Part shown: in pieces, positions 9,798 to 21,854 of the stretch | How positions within the stretch are numbered: the stretch's first letter is position 1 | Layout of the letters: each line of letters begins with the position of its first letter | From: Rhizobium sp. RCAM05350 | GTDB lineage: Bacteria; Pseudomonadota; Alphaproteobacteria; Rhizobiales; Rhizobiaceae | Length of the DNA stretch: 64,000 bases | Reading direction: 5' to 3' | Assembly: GCA_024426085.1 (NCBI GenBank) | Contig: CP087971.1 | Location: 132,001 to 196,000 of the forward strand | Made by a program: the position numbers and the translations under genes | Notes under the pieces: generated by a model | Database searches by the model: none | Told to the model about the DNA's origin: nothing | The model's input: the letters and a program-made list of their open reading frames with translations, nothing else

Positions 9798-10397
9798 ATG
9801 ACTGATTATGGCTATGTGCACCGGCTGAAGGCCGGTGCACCCGGAAATCCGATCTTCTTTGTTTTCCATGGAACAGGCGGCGACGAGCGCCAATTCTTCG
9901 ATTTCGGCGGCGACGCCCTGCCGGAGGCGACGATCGTCTCGCCGCGCGGTGACGTTTCCGAACATGGGGCGGCGCGCTTCTTTCGCCGCACCGGCGAAGG
10001 CGTTTACGACATGGCCGATCTTGCCCGGGCAACCGACAAGATGGCCGAGTTCGTCAGCCGGCTGGCCTCCGAGCACAAGGCATCCGAGATCATCGGCCTT
10101 GGTTTTTCCAACGGCGCCAACATTCTCGCCAACCTGCTGATCGAGAAGAACCTGTTCGACAAGGCCATCCTTTTGCATCCGCTCATTCCCTTCAAGCCGA
10201 AGGACAATGCGTCGCTGGCGGGCAAGAAGATCCTGATCACCGCTGGCCAGCGCGACCCCATCTGCCCGGCCCCACTGACGCAGGCCCTTGCCGACTATTT
10301 TGCGGCACAGAAGGCGACCGTGGAAACTGAATGGCACACCGGCGGGCATGACATTCGCCCGAACGAGATCGAAGCGATCAAGCGGTTTCTGGGGTAA
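9798..10397 (+). CDS. Alpha/beta hydrolase, carboxylesterase (MhqD type)
   Basis: Intact 199-residue cytoplasmic serine hydrolase of the phospholipase/carboxylesterase family. The oxyanion motif is FVFHGTGGDE (residues 16-25), the nucleophile elbow GLGFSNGA (Ser near 100), the acid Asp in TAGQRDPICP and the catalytic His in WHTGGHDI. ATG at 9798 has gggaga just upstream. In Bacillus the same pairing with a VOC dioxygenase (mhqO/mhqD) serves quinone resistance, and the operon context here suggests the same job. Confidence 0.87.
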   Translation: MTDYGYVHRLKAGAPGNPIFFVFHGTGGDERQFFDFGGDALPEATIVSPRGDVSEHGAARFFRRTGEGVYDMADLARATDKMAEFVSRLASEHKASEIIGLGFSNGANILANLLIEKNLFDKAILLHPLIPFKPKDNASLAGKKILITAGQRDPICPAPLTQALADYFAAQKATVETEWHTGGHDIRPNEIEAIKRFLG

Positions 10398-10470
10398 AAT
10401 CGGTTGATGCCCGACGGCTCGCTGCCGGGTTTTCCGACACTTGGTTGTTGACTGTGACGGCCATTATTAT

Positions 10471-10612
10471 CCTCCGTCATCCCGGCCTTGTGCCGGGATC
10501 CAGCCTCAGCACGTCTGCGCGGCGAAGGGACATCTTGACCAGTGCCGGTGAGTCTTTCACGCGACGGACGTCGCTGACTGGATCCCTGTGACGAGCACAG
10601 GAATGACGGAGG
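10471..10612. repeat. RIME-like palindromic intergenic element
   Basis: A 142-base element with nearly exact inverted ends (cctccgtcatcc / gaatgacggagg) and two inner palindromes (cccggccttgtgccggg; cctgtgacgagcacagg). Size, termini and architecture fit the Rhizobium intergenic mosaic elements. It sits between the esterase gene and the convergent ggt gene and fills most of this gap. Confidence 0.7.
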
Positions 10613-10646
10613 GGCGGGCTCCGCGGCATCTCGCCATCTGCCTCGC

Positions 10647-12388
10647 TCAATACCCCCGTGCCGCCCCCGACGTTGCCCGGCTGTCCATGGCGCCGTTGTA
10701 ACGGGCGCCGCCGCCTTCCTCGATTTCGGCGAGATTTTCTCCGCCGACCAGAATGCCAGCGGCCTGGCCCCAGATGGTCCAACTCGGGTCGATCCCCACA
10801 TCATGACCCATCTCCGTCAACAGCTTCAGCGTATCGGACGACAGGGCGAAGGGCTCCATGTAGACCCTGTCAGGCAGCCATTGGTGATGAATGCGCGGGG
10901 CGTCGATGGCTTCCTGAATGCTCATGCCGTGGTCGATGACGTTGATGATTGCTTCCAGCGTGATGGTGATGATGCGCGCCGCCGGGGCTGCCGATGACCA
11001 TGAACGGCTTGCCGTCCCTGGAGATGATCGTCGGGCTCATCGATGACAGCGGTGTCTTCTTCAGCGCGATCGCGTTGGCCTCGCCCTGGACAAGGCCGTA
11101 GAGATTGGGCGAACCGGGCTTGGAGGTGAAATCGTCCATCTCGTTGTTGAGCAGGATACCGGTTCCCGGCGCGACGACGCCGGCGCCGAAGGAGCCGTTC
11201 AGCGTGTAGGTGACACGACGGCATTGCCGTCATTATCGATGATCGAATAATGTGTCGTCTCAGTGCTTTCGCCCATGCCCTTCGGCATCAGGTCCTTCAG
11301 AAATCCCGGCTTTGAACGGATTGATCTTGGCGCGATCTCCCTGGCATAGGCCTTGTCGGTCAGCTTTTCGACCGGGTTTTCGACGAAATCCGGATCGCCG
11401 AGCGCCGAGTTGCGATCGACATAGGCATGGCGCATGGCCTCGACCATCGCATGCACGGTCTCGGCGGAGCCATAGCCGAGATAGGACAGCGGGTAGCCTT
11501 CCAGAACGTTGAGGATTTCGCAGATGATGACGCCGCCGGAACTTGGCGGCGGCGAGGAGGCGATCTCGTAGCCACGATAATTGCAGGTCACGGGCTTGAG
11601 TTCGCGCACCGTATATTGCTCGAAATCGGCCTTGGCGAGAATGCCGCCAGTGGCAGCGCTCGCCTTGACGATCTCGTCGGCAATAGTGCCCTTGTAGAAG
11701 GCGTCCGGGCCTTTTCGGAAATGCTAGCCAGGCTTGCGGCCAGTGCCGGCTGGACCAGCGTTTCGCCGATCGAAAACGTCTTGCCGTCGGCTTTGAGGAA
11801 AATCGCAGCGGCAGCCTTGTCCTTCGATAGTTTCTTGGCGCCGTTCTGCAGCGATGCGACGTCGCCCTGATCGAGCACGAAACCGTCCTTGGCAAAGCCG
11901 ATGGCCGGCGCCAAGAGTTCCTCGCGCGACAGCGTGCCGTATTTCTCGCGCGCCATCTCGAAGCCCATGACGGAGCCGGGAACCCCGACCGCCAGATAGC
12001 CGGCGGTGCTCGCGCCCTTGACGATCTCGCCCTTGTCGTCGAGATACATGGTCTTGGTCGAGGCGAGCGGCGCGCGTTCCTGGAAATCGAGGAAGGTGGT
12101 CTTGCCGTCCTTCAGCCGGATGGTCATGAACCCGCCGCCGCCGATATTGCCGGCTGTGGGATAGACGACCGCCAGCGCATAACCGACGGCAACCGCCGCA
12201 TCGACGGCATTGCCGCCCTTCTTCAACACCTCGACGCCGACATCGGAGGCGAGATGCTGGGCAGCGACGACCATGCCGTGCTCAGCCTTGACGGGCTCGG
12301 GCGACGCGGCGAGCGCCGGCGCTATGGGTAGAAGGGCGATGGAAACGATAAGCGCGGTAATCGCGCCGGTACGGGGTAGAGGCAGCAT
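10647..12388 (-). CDS. ggt: Gamma-glutamyltransferase (several frame breaks)
   Basis: Periplasmic, self-processing enzyme that hydrolyses or transfers the gamma-glutamyl group of glutathione. ATG at 12388 begins a signal peptide ending in APALAAS. Family motifs: NAVDAAVAVGYALAVVYP and GNIGGGGFM in the large subunit, and the autocatalytic threonine in STETTHYSIIDNDGNAVV (catalytic T of TTHYS). The small subunit continues with LLNNEMDDF and IGSPGGA. The frame changes near 11712, 11215 and 10985, and a compensating pair may lie near 11310. About 580 residues, the normal length. Processing and catalytic residues are all present. Confidence 0.88.
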
Positions 12389-13075
12389 GATGTTCTCCCG
12401 GTTCCGGTTTTCGGATCGGCCATCTTTGCCGAGATCGGCGCGCAATGCCACCGTGTATTTGTCCGTTTGAGGAAGAGAGATCGCGGACCTTCAACGCCCG
12501 ATGGCCACGCCCGGAAAAATCCGCCGTGGGTTTTCGTTTCATTCACTTGGCCGGGGCACTGGAAAGTGCCGATGACTAAGTAATGTATATGACGCCTTCC
12601 AGCGCCCCGTTCAGTGTGGGTCGATGGGCAACTCCGGTTTCGCTGCGGGGATGGCGGCACCCTTTTTAGACGGGGTGATGCTGACGGTTTTGCCGCCGCG
12701 CCACGAAAGGATCGTCTTTCGACAACCCAGTCGCCGCTCCTCATGTGTGCCTCACAGGCACGCCCCGCCATTTTGCAGACGAGAGGGAAACCACTTTCTG
12801 CCAATCCACCGGATGAAGGCTTACGTCTGTCCAACACCCGGCACCGGCCCTGTCTCACCGCTACGCCTAGCAGTCTAGCCGATGACAGGACGCAATGATG
12901 ATGGCACAGGTTTTGGCCTGGGGGATTTGCAGGGGATGTTTTTTTTGATCAGTGAGGGCGGCTGTCGTCGGGATGGGGCGATAAGTGCTTGGCGTGAAAT
13001 GAGAGCAGGGCGTTTCCGCATTGCTAATGTGGGAGTTGGTCAATGGCTCGCTGAGCACGGAGGAGGCAGATATTA
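12389..13075. other. Gap of about 690 bases without recognisable gene
   Basis: Between the ggt start and the end of the apiose operon. The short open frames on both strands have no family motif or good start site. The part next to 12388 should hold the ggt promoter. A t-run (12938-12946) and a pseudo-palindromic repeat at the far end are the only structure I see. Confidence 0.4.
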
Positions 13076-13118
13076 TCCCTCGTCATCCCCGGGACAAGCC
13101 CGAGGATGACGGGGAGGC
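13076..13118. repeat. Short REP-like palindrome at the 3' end of apnL
   Basis: Imperfect palindrome, left arm ccctcgtcatccccgggac and right arm gcccgaggatgacgggg. It resembles one arm of the RIME-like element at 10471. The stop codon of the apnL frame lies inside it, so the last ten or so residues (SPSSSGLSRG) are repeat-encoded. Confidence 0.6.
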
Positions 13119-15018
13119 GGGATCGTCGTGGGGAATCTGTTTCCGCCAACTGTTCAAAAAGAGATGCAGGCCGTTTCCGAAGGCAGCAAGGCGCGTCTGC
13201 AGGGAGGACACGCCGAGTTGCCCAGTGTCGACGGACTGTTCCTCGGCGGTGAGATTGACGATCCAGACAATGCCGCCCGTCGCGGTCTCTACCATGAACG
13301 CCAGCACCTTGCCCGGCTCCGACGAAGTGACGGCTTGCCATTTCTGCTCGGCGAGTTCCGCCAGCCCTCTGAGGATAGCATGGAGCGGCCGTTTCCCCCC
13401 TCCGCAACCGGCTCTTCCTTCCCGGCGTAAAGCCCGAACGGCCCGGTCAGCGCCGACAATGTCAGTGTTTCGAGCCCCGCATCCAGTACGGACGTGACGT
13501 AACCGGCTGCAAACGCGGCGGCGAATTGGCCGGTGTGGCGGGGGTCGCGGTTGGCCATCGGGATGCGGCCGCCATCCGGATTGTCCATCGTCCGGCTGCC
13601 ATAGGGGTTCTGGCGCATGGGGATGGTGGAGGGGCCGAGGCGGTAGGGTTTGTTGTCGTAGATGGCGCGGACGGAGCGGGTGATGAAGGGCAGGGCCTCG
13701 AGCGTCTGCATGACGCTGATATCGTCGGCCGCGTGGACGATCGGATTGGTGCAATGGCTGATGAAGGCGAGGTTTTCAGCCGGCACGCGCTTGCGATTGA
13801 GTTCGGTGAAATAGGAGAGCATGCCGCCGCCGAGGCGGATGTTCAGGGAAGGCTTTGGAAGCGGCTACGTAGACGGTTTCGAGCGGTGGGCAATCGGGCC
13901 ACCGGCTGCCGGGTGGGGTCGATTGCCGGTCGACGGAAGGGCAGACCATGATGGCATCGGGCGCGAAGCCGGCGGCGTGCATCCAGGCTGCGATTTCCTG
14001 CATTTCCTCATCCAGCGGGCGCTGGCAGGGGACAGCGATTTCAAGTGTCGTCGTGCCGGTGTGGATGGCGGCTATTGCGGCGAAATCCCTGAACGCTGGC
14101 GCGCCGTGGCCGGCCGTCGGGTCGAAATGGAAGAGCAGGTCCTGAACCTTGGGCGCGTCGGATCGCTGGAGGGCGGCGAGGCTGGCCTTGGCTTCCTCGG
14201 GTGTTATCAGCAGGCCAATGGCGGGCATGGTGCCGGTGGCGGTACCAGGGGTGAGACGGATGATGCTGGTGTCTTCGCCGGATGCAGCCGGCTTGTTGGA
14301 AGCTGGGCGGCTGTCGGTAATCGTCAGGGTAATCTGCTGGGTAACCGGCTCGTTTGCCGGAATCGGGTAGGGCCAGGGCAAGGCGAGGGGTCGGACATAG
14401 GTCTTGTAGGAGGCATCCGACCAGTTACGCTGGTCTTCCATCTCGACCGTATCGCCTTCCATGCGGCATTCGACACTGACGCCGGGAAGGGCGGTGTGGG
14501 TGATGGCGCGCATGTCCTTGAACGGCTGCCAGGGTTCGATCAGGTCGGGCATATCAGTCGCTTCGACAGTGCCGTCGACATGCTCGACGGTGACCGGTGT
14601 CCCGGCAACGCCGACGATCGGATGCAGGATGCAGAAGCCGCAGCGGTTGGTCGTAAAGCCGGTGGTGGAGCGGGCCGTGCCTTTGAACGTCAGCCTGCCG
14701 TCGGCGGCGCCTTCGATTGCGGCGGATATGTCGAGAAGGGTGCCGTCCGGGCCGATGCAGCGGGCGGTGTAGGCAACGGTGAATCCGGTTTCCGTTTCGG
14801 GTGACGGCGAGGTTTGACGGCGTGGGATCGTAGGTGCCCCAGTCACGATCGTGGACCAGGTAGGAGATAGCGCGCAGCACCTCGACGCCGTCATAGGTGA
14901 TCGTTCGCAGGTTGCCTCCGGCCAGCTGCGCCGTCAGTTTGCCGGCTTTCAGAATCCGCGGGGCGGGCTCGGCCTGCCTCGTGCCATAGAGCCTGAAGGC
15001 GAGGTTCGTGTCGGTCAT
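13083..15018 (-). CDS. apnL: D-apionate lactonase (frame breaks)
   Basis: Hydrolyses D-apionolactone to D-apionate, the second step of D-apiose catabolism. About 640 residues. Starts MTDTNLAFRLYGTRQ at 15018, overlapping the apsD stop as ATGA. Recognised from family sequence: TNRCGFCILHPIVGVAGTPV, then FKDMRAITHTALPGVSVECR, RNWSDASYKTYVRPLALPWP, and near the end ISHCTNPIVHAADD and GPSTIPMRQNPYGS. Frame breaks near 14800, 13845 and 13400. The C-terminus runs into a repeat and may be slightly truncated or extended. Last gene of the apiose operon. Confidence 0.82.
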
Positions 15019-16050
15019 TTCAGCAGCGTTCCGATATCGATGGTGGCTTTGGTGGCGGCACTTTCATAGGCGGCCTCGACCAGCGCGAACGTTTTCAGAT
15101 TGTCGGTACCGGACGTGGAGGTTTCCTTGGCCGCAATCAGGCTGTCGGCCCAATGTTGCTGGATGGCGAAAACGCTTTCCTGGATATTGTGCCACGGTCG
15201 TGACGCCCACGGCAAAAGCGTCGGCGCGACATCGGTGTTGACCGTGCCTTCGGCATTGGTGACCTGCAGCTCATAGCCCTGCGACAGGCGGATCGAGCCT
15301 TCGGTGCCGTCGATTTCGATCAGCGTTTCGGGGAAGGGCTCGATCGACTGTTTCGTCGCATAGCTGACATCGACGATGGAGGTCGCGCCGCTCTCGTGGT
15401 CGAGCAGGATGGTGGCCACGTCTTCGCCGTTGATCCCGGGACTGACGCGTTTGGTGCGGGCGGTCAGCGAGGTGACATCGCCGAGAATGTAGCGGGCGAT
15501 ATCCAGCGTGTGGATACCGAGATCCTCGATGATGAAGCGCTTGCCTTCGGCCAGGTAAGGCTGGCCGGAAAAGACGTCGTAGCCGGAGCGGAAGGAGAAG
15601 CGGCCCCAGAACGGCGTGCCGATCGCGCCGGAATCCAGCGCCTTGCGGACGGCCTGGATCGGCGTCTGCCAGCGGAAATTCTCGTGGATCATCAGCGGAA
15701 TGCCGGCTGCCTCGCAGGCGGCGACCATGGCCTTGGCTTCGGCAAGCGTCGGCGCAAACGGTTTCTGGCAGATCGCCGGGACCTTGTGGGCGGCCGCCAT
15801 TTCGACCAGCGCGCGATGGCTGTTCACCGTGGTGGCGATATCGACGAAATCGAAGCCGCCATCGGCAAACATCTGGCCCGCATCGGTATAGCGGCGCGCA
15901 ATGCCGAACTGGTCGCCGACGATTTTCAGACGCTCAGGGGTCACGGTCGCAGATGGCGACGATGTCAGCGCCCTTGACGTCATTCCAACCGTGCATCTGG
16001 TTGACGGCGAAAAAGCCGCAGCCGATCAGGGCGCCCTTCAGGTCTGGCAT
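15015..16050 (-). CDS. apsD: D-apiose dehydrogenase, Gfo/Idh/MocA family (frame break)
   Basis: NAD(P)-dependent oxidation of D-apiose to D-apionolactone, the first pathway step. ATG at 16050; the N-terminus MPDLKGALIGCGFFAVNQ has the Rossmann glycine motif. The frame shifts near 15945 (an extra t in ccc-t-gag) and continues with the family motif PAICQKPFAPTLAEAKAM (catalytic-type Lys of CQKP), GIPLMIHENFRWQ and IEDLGIHTLDIARYI. About 345 residues. Its stop overlaps the apnL start. Identification rests on family pattern plus full operon context. Confidence 0.85.
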
Positions 16051-16080
16051 AAAGTTCTTTCCTTCCCAATCTAAAAAGAA

Positions 16081-16236
16081 CCCCTCCCCAACCCCTCCCC
16101 ACAAGGGGAGGGACTTAACTCGCGGCGTCCCTCTCGCTGTCCAACCAAACTCTTCAATCGCTGAGTGATGGTCTGATTGCAGAAGGGGCGGCGTTTTAGT
16201 CCCTCCCCCTTGTGGGGCGGGGTTGGGGAGGGGGGC
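16081..16236. repeat. C-rich inverted repeat element, copy 1
   Basis: Left arm cccctccccaacccctcccc plus acaaggggaggga; right arm tccctcccccttgtggggcgg plus ggttggggagggg. They are imperfect reverse complements about 85 bases apart. The same element type recurs at 38389-38485. It separates the permease gene from apsD inside the apiose operon, where the transcript could fold into a long stem. Confidence 0.65.
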
Positions 16237-16245
16237 TTTAAAACC

Positions 16246-17310
16246 TTAACCCTTCTTCGCCAGCTGCATCAATGTCACCTGCTGCTGCAAGCGTCTCTGT
16301 GCCTGGTCGACCACCACGGCGACGATGATGACGATGCCCTTGATGACCATCTGCCAGAAGGAGGACACGCCCATCATCACCAGGCCGTCCGACAGAATGC
16401 CGATGACGAAGGCGCCGATGATGGTGCCGCCGATCGTGCCGCGGCCGCCGGACATCGAGGTGCCGCCGAGCACGGCTGCGGCGATGGCGTTGAGTTCGAA
16501 GGAATTGCCGGTGGCCGGATGCGAGGCCATCAGTTCGGACGAGATGACGATGCCGACGATGGCGGCGCAGAAGCCGGAGAACATGTAAACGAACATCTTG
16601 ACGCGATCGACGCGGATGCCGGACATGCGGGCGGCGCGTTCGTTGCCGCCGACGGCGAAGATCTGCCGGCCGATCGGCACGTATTTGGCGACATAGGCGG
16701 CGGCGAGCGCCACGACGATCAGGATCCAGATCGACACCGGCAGGCCGATGATGCGACCGGATCCGAGGAATCCGAAGCCGGTTGTTGCCAGTTCAGGCTT
16801 GCCGACTAGGTTCGGGAAGGTCTGGCCGTCGGAGGAGAGCAGCGCGAAGCCGCGCGCCACATAGAGCGTACCGAGCGTGGCGATAAAGGGGGCGACGTTC
16901 AGCTTGGTGATCAAAAGCCCGTTGACGGCGCCGATAACGACGCCGACGGCGAGCGTGATCAGGCAGACTTCGACGACGTTGAAGTACATCGTGTAGCCGA
17001 TCTGCAGATCGATGCCGTTGAGGATCAGGCCGCCGGCGACCATGCCGCAGAGGCCGACGATCGAGCCGACCGACAGGTCGATGCCGCCGGTGATGATGAC
17101 GAAGGTCATGCCCATGGCGAGGAAGGCGTTGAGCGCCACATGCTTCGACATCAGGATGATGTTGGCCGTCGACAGGAAGTTCGGCGCAAAGACCGAGAAG
17201 AAGGCGATGACCGCGAAGAGGGCGATGAAGGTTCTGAGCTTCATCAGCGTCAGGAGGATCGAGCCGCCGTCGACAGCGGGTACTTTTTCGGTCGCGGTTG
17301 CCGTGGTCAT
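16246..17310 (-). CDS. Sugar ABC transporter permease (RbsC family; D-apiose uptake)
   Basis: Intact inner-membrane permease of about 354 residues and about ten helices, of the ribose/xylose CUT2 type. The family core is visible: GMTFVIITGGIDLSVGSIVG, then LNVAPFIATLGTLYVARG, and the ATPase-contact region AVGGNERAARMSGIRVDR. ATG at 17310 overlaps the ATPase stop (ATGA). By context it imports D-apiose with the binding protein at 19585 and the ATPase at 17310-18867. Confidence 0.9.
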   Translation of the reverse strand: MTTATATEKVPAVDGGSILLTLMKLRTFIALFAVIAFFSVFAPNFLSTANIILMSKHVALNAFLAMGMTFVIITGGIDLSVGSIVGLCGMVAGGLILNGIDLQIGYTMYFNVVEVCLITLAVGVVIGAVNGLLITKLNVAPFIATLGTLYVARGFALLSSDGQTFPNLVGKPELATTGFGFLGSGRIIGLPVSIWILIVVALAAAYVAKYVPIGRQIFAVGGNERAARMSGIRVDRVKMFVYMFSGFCAAIVGIVISSELMASHPATGNSFELNAIAAAVLGGTSMSGGRGTIGGTIIGAFVIGILSDGLVMMGVSSFWQMVIKGIVIIVAVVVDQAQRRLQQQVTLMQLAKKG

Positions 17311-18867
17311 CACGCAAGTTCCCCAATGGTTTTGTGTTCGGCCAACTTGTGTCCCTCGGACGCGGCCTTGACGATCAGCTCTTCGGTGGCGTCCGCCCGG
17401 TCAAGGATCGTCGTGATCCTGCCGTTGCTCATCACGGCGATACGGTCGGAGAGCGCCATGACCTCTTCGAGGTCGGAGGTCGAAAACAAGATGGCCAGGC
17501 CTTCGCCGGCGAGCCGGCGCATGGTGCGGAAGACGTCTGCCTTGGCGCCGACATCGATGCCGCGGCTCGGCTCGTCCATCAGAAGAACCTTCGGATTGGT
17601 CATCAGCGCCTTGCCGATGACGACCTTCTGCTGGTTGCCGCCGGACATGGAGGTGACGTCGAAATCCGGGTTCGGCGCCTTGATGGAGAGGTTGCGGACC
17701 TGCTCCTTGACAGCCGACTGTTCGCGCGCCGGATATGTGGAAACCGAATTTGACGAATTTTTCCAGGCTCGCCAGCGTCAGGTTCGAGGCGATCGACAGG
17801 ACTTGGACGAGGCCCTCGCGCTGGCGGTCTTCCGGAATGAGGGCAAGGCCCTTGCGGATGCGGGTGGAGGTGTCCTTCGCGACGATCTCCTCGCCGGCAA
17901 CGAAGATCTTGCCGGTCGAATGCGCATGCTGGCCGATCACGCATTCGAAGAATTCGCTGCGGCCGGCACCCATCAGGCCGTAGATGCCCAGCACCTCGCC
18001 TGATTTGACCGAGATCGACAGATGATCGACGGCAAGGCCGCCGGTCCGGCGCGGCAGGCAGATATCCTCGGCGCGGAAGGCTTCCGCACCGAGCTTGTGA
18101 TCGATCGACTTGGCAAAATCCTTGGCATCCGAGCCGATCATCGAGCGAACGATCCACTTGGTGTCGATGTCCCTGACCATCGCCTGGCCGGTGATCTGGC
18201 CGTCACGCAACACGGTGATGTAATCGCCGATGCGCATCAGCTCTTCGAGCCGGTGCGAGATGTAGACGATGGCGACCCCTTGCGCCTTCAGCTCGCCGAT
18301 GACCTTGAAGAGGATATCGACTTCGGCGGCAGACAGCGCCGAGGTCGGTTCGTCGAGGATCAGGATGCGGGTATCGAGCGATATCGCCTTGGCGATTTCG
18401 ACCAACTGCTGCTGGCCGATCGGCAGGTCCTCGACCATGGTCTCGGCGCTGATGCCGGCGTCAAGCTTGTCGAGGAAGATATTGGCTTTTGCGACCTGCG
18501 CCTTGTGGTCGATGCCGCGAATGCCACGGGTGATTTCGTGGGTGGCGAAGATGTTTTCGGCCACCGAGAGATTGCCGAACAGGTTGAGTTCCTGGAACAC
18601 CATGCCGATGCCGTGTTTCTGCGCGTCGGCGGGCGAGTTGAACTCGACTTCCTTGCCGTCAAGCAGGATGCGGCCGAGCGAGGGCTTCTCGACGCCGGCG
18701 ATCATCCGCATCAGCGTCGACTTGCCGGCGCCGTTTTCGCCGACCAGCACATTGACCGCGCCACGCTTCAGCTCGAGGCTGGCATGCTTGACCACGACGA
18801 TGCCGGAATAGACCTTGGTGACATCGTCGAGCTTCAGGATCGTATCATGCGTCTCTGTCGCTGCCAT
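17310..18867 (-). CDS. Sugar ABC transporter ATPase with two nucleotide-binding domains (RbsA family; frame break)
   Basis: About 518 residues. Domain 1 has Walker A GENGAGKST, Q-loop MVFQELNLF, signature LPIGQQQLVEIAKAI and Walker B RILILDEPTSALS. Domain 2 has the usual degenerate P-loop GLMGAGRSEFFE, signature SMSGGNQQKVVIGKAL and Walker B KVLLMDEPSRGID. The frame shifts once near 17745. Starts at 18867, one base after the DUF2291 stop. It energises import through the permease whose start it overlaps. Confidence 0.9.
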
Positions 18868-18868
18868 G

Positions 18869-19510
18869 TCAGCCGCCGATCGTGATGGTGGCGGGTGTCA
18901 GAAGGGCGGGCTGCCCGCTTGACGGGAGAGGATACGCGCCGAGCGCTTCCATTTTTGCCTTCAAGGCCGTCGCGCGGCAGCTTTTCCAGCGTCAGGCCGT
19001 TGACGTGGACATTGAAGGCCTTGCCGAATTCGGCCCACTGGATCTGGTTCTTGAATTCGTTGAAGTTGACGAAGTCGAGGCTGTCGCGGATCGCCGTGCC
19101 CTTGATGACCGGGCCAATCTGGATGCGAACGTCCGCCTTGCCATCGCCATCGACGTCGGTGTCGAGATAGGCGGCGCGGGATTTCGTTTCCGCCTTGATG
19201 ATGGTTCCGGAGACTTTCGCGGCAAAGGTCCAGGGCGCGCTGCCCTCTTTTCCTTGTGGCCGTATTTTGCCGCTGCGGCGTCGAGATCGGATTTCGAAAG
19301 GGCAGTTACCTCCTGGAAGGTGCCAGCACGCTTTTCGAGGAACGGGAGGACCTTGGTGTCCCAGATTTCAGCGACCTGCTTATCCGGCGCAAACCCGCCG
19401 CTCGCTTCGGCGGCGGCCTCTTCGGCGGAAGGGGTCTTTATGATCTTGCAGCCGGGCAAGGCCAGCACGATGGCAAGCGAGATTGCGGCGGCAGCCCGGA
19501 AGTTCGGCAT
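18869..19510 (-). CDS. DUF2291 family lipoprotein (two frame breaks)
   Basis: About 213 residues. A lipoprotein signal peptide, MPNFRAAAAISLAIVLALPGC with a lipobox LPGC, places it on the periplasmic side of a membrane. The middle reads TFAAKVSGTIIKAET, then YLDTDVDGDGKADVRIQIGP and RDSLDFVNFNEFKNQIQWA, the DUF2291 pattern. Breaks near 19250 and 18951 (an extra a in gcaaaaatgg); the restored tail ends in TPATITIGG and a stop at 18869. DUF2291 genes accompany CUT2 transporters in rhizobia. The role is unknown, possibly a transporter accessory. Confidence 0.72.
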
Positions 19511-19532
19511 GAAATGTCACTCCGTCAGATGG

Positions 19533-19568
19533 CAAAAAACGCACAGAGCAGAGATCTCTGCCCTGTGC
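19533..19568 (-). terminator. Intra-operon terminator after the binding-protein gene
   Basis: On the minus strand: a hairpin with arms gcacagggcagagat and atctctgctctgtgc, followed by gttttttg. It lies 16 bases after the stop of the binding-protein gene and before DUF2291. Partial termination here would give more binding protein than membrane components. Confidence 0.7.
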
Positions 19569-19584
19569 GCATCCTTTGGGAGGA

Positions 19585-21441
<1,857 letters not shown>

Positions 21442-21472
21442 TCACCTGCGCGTTTGTTTCGCAGTGGTTTAT

Positions 21473-21491
21473 GGCAACTGGTATAATGAGT
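21473..21491 (-). promoter_or_regulatory. 19-base motif upstream of apnO (regulon site 1)
   Basis: ggcaactggtataatgagt, identical to 25528-25546 upstream of oiaX. It lies 38 bases before the apnO start. It may combine a -10-like element with the operator of the GntR regulator at 25652. Confidence 0.65.
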
Positions 21492-21854
21492 CAATCAGTA
21501 TGTCATGTGGTGAGCTGAATTTTTGCGCTTTTCGGCAAGTGCGTTTTGACGCTCGACAGTCAAATGAGCCAGCATCAGCAATCAGAGGAGGATTGCCGCT
21601 TTCGAGCATCAATCGAAGGTAGTCTCTGGTTAAATCATGTTATTTTCAGGTTGTGGTTGAGATTTTAACGTCGAGTAAATGGTTGTAGTCAAAGATCGAA
21701 CATGGGAGATTGCTGCGCCGAAAGTGTTTCGGGAGGAACACTTTCGTTTTGTACTGCGCTGGTAGCGAAGCATTGGAATTTATACTCAGCCATGAATGAA
21801 CTGATGGTGTAGATACCATTGGAGGGCGCCTGTGATTAGAAAAGAGCGATAGAA
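21492..21854. other. Intergenic region between apnO and HD-GYP gene
   Basis: About 360 AT-richer bases between divergent genes. It should hold both promoters. Apart from the hairpin at 21719-21750, I see no gene. A small RNA ending at that hairpin is possible but unproven. Confidence 0.4.
21719..21750 (+). terminator. Orphan terminator-like hairpin
   Basis: Perfect 10-bp stem cgaaagtgtt / aacactttcg with an 8-base loop, followed by tttt on the plus strand. No plus-strand gene ends near it. Confidence 0.5.

Noticed and set aside
8812-10032. Minus-strand frame of 406 codons opposite the dioxygenase
   Set aside because: Composition is Arg/His/Gly-rich nonsense, and the plus strand carries a clear VOC enzyme and esterase.
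15396-15977. Plus-strand frame opposite apsD
   Set aside because: Antisense to a recognised dehydrogenase; no start site or motif.
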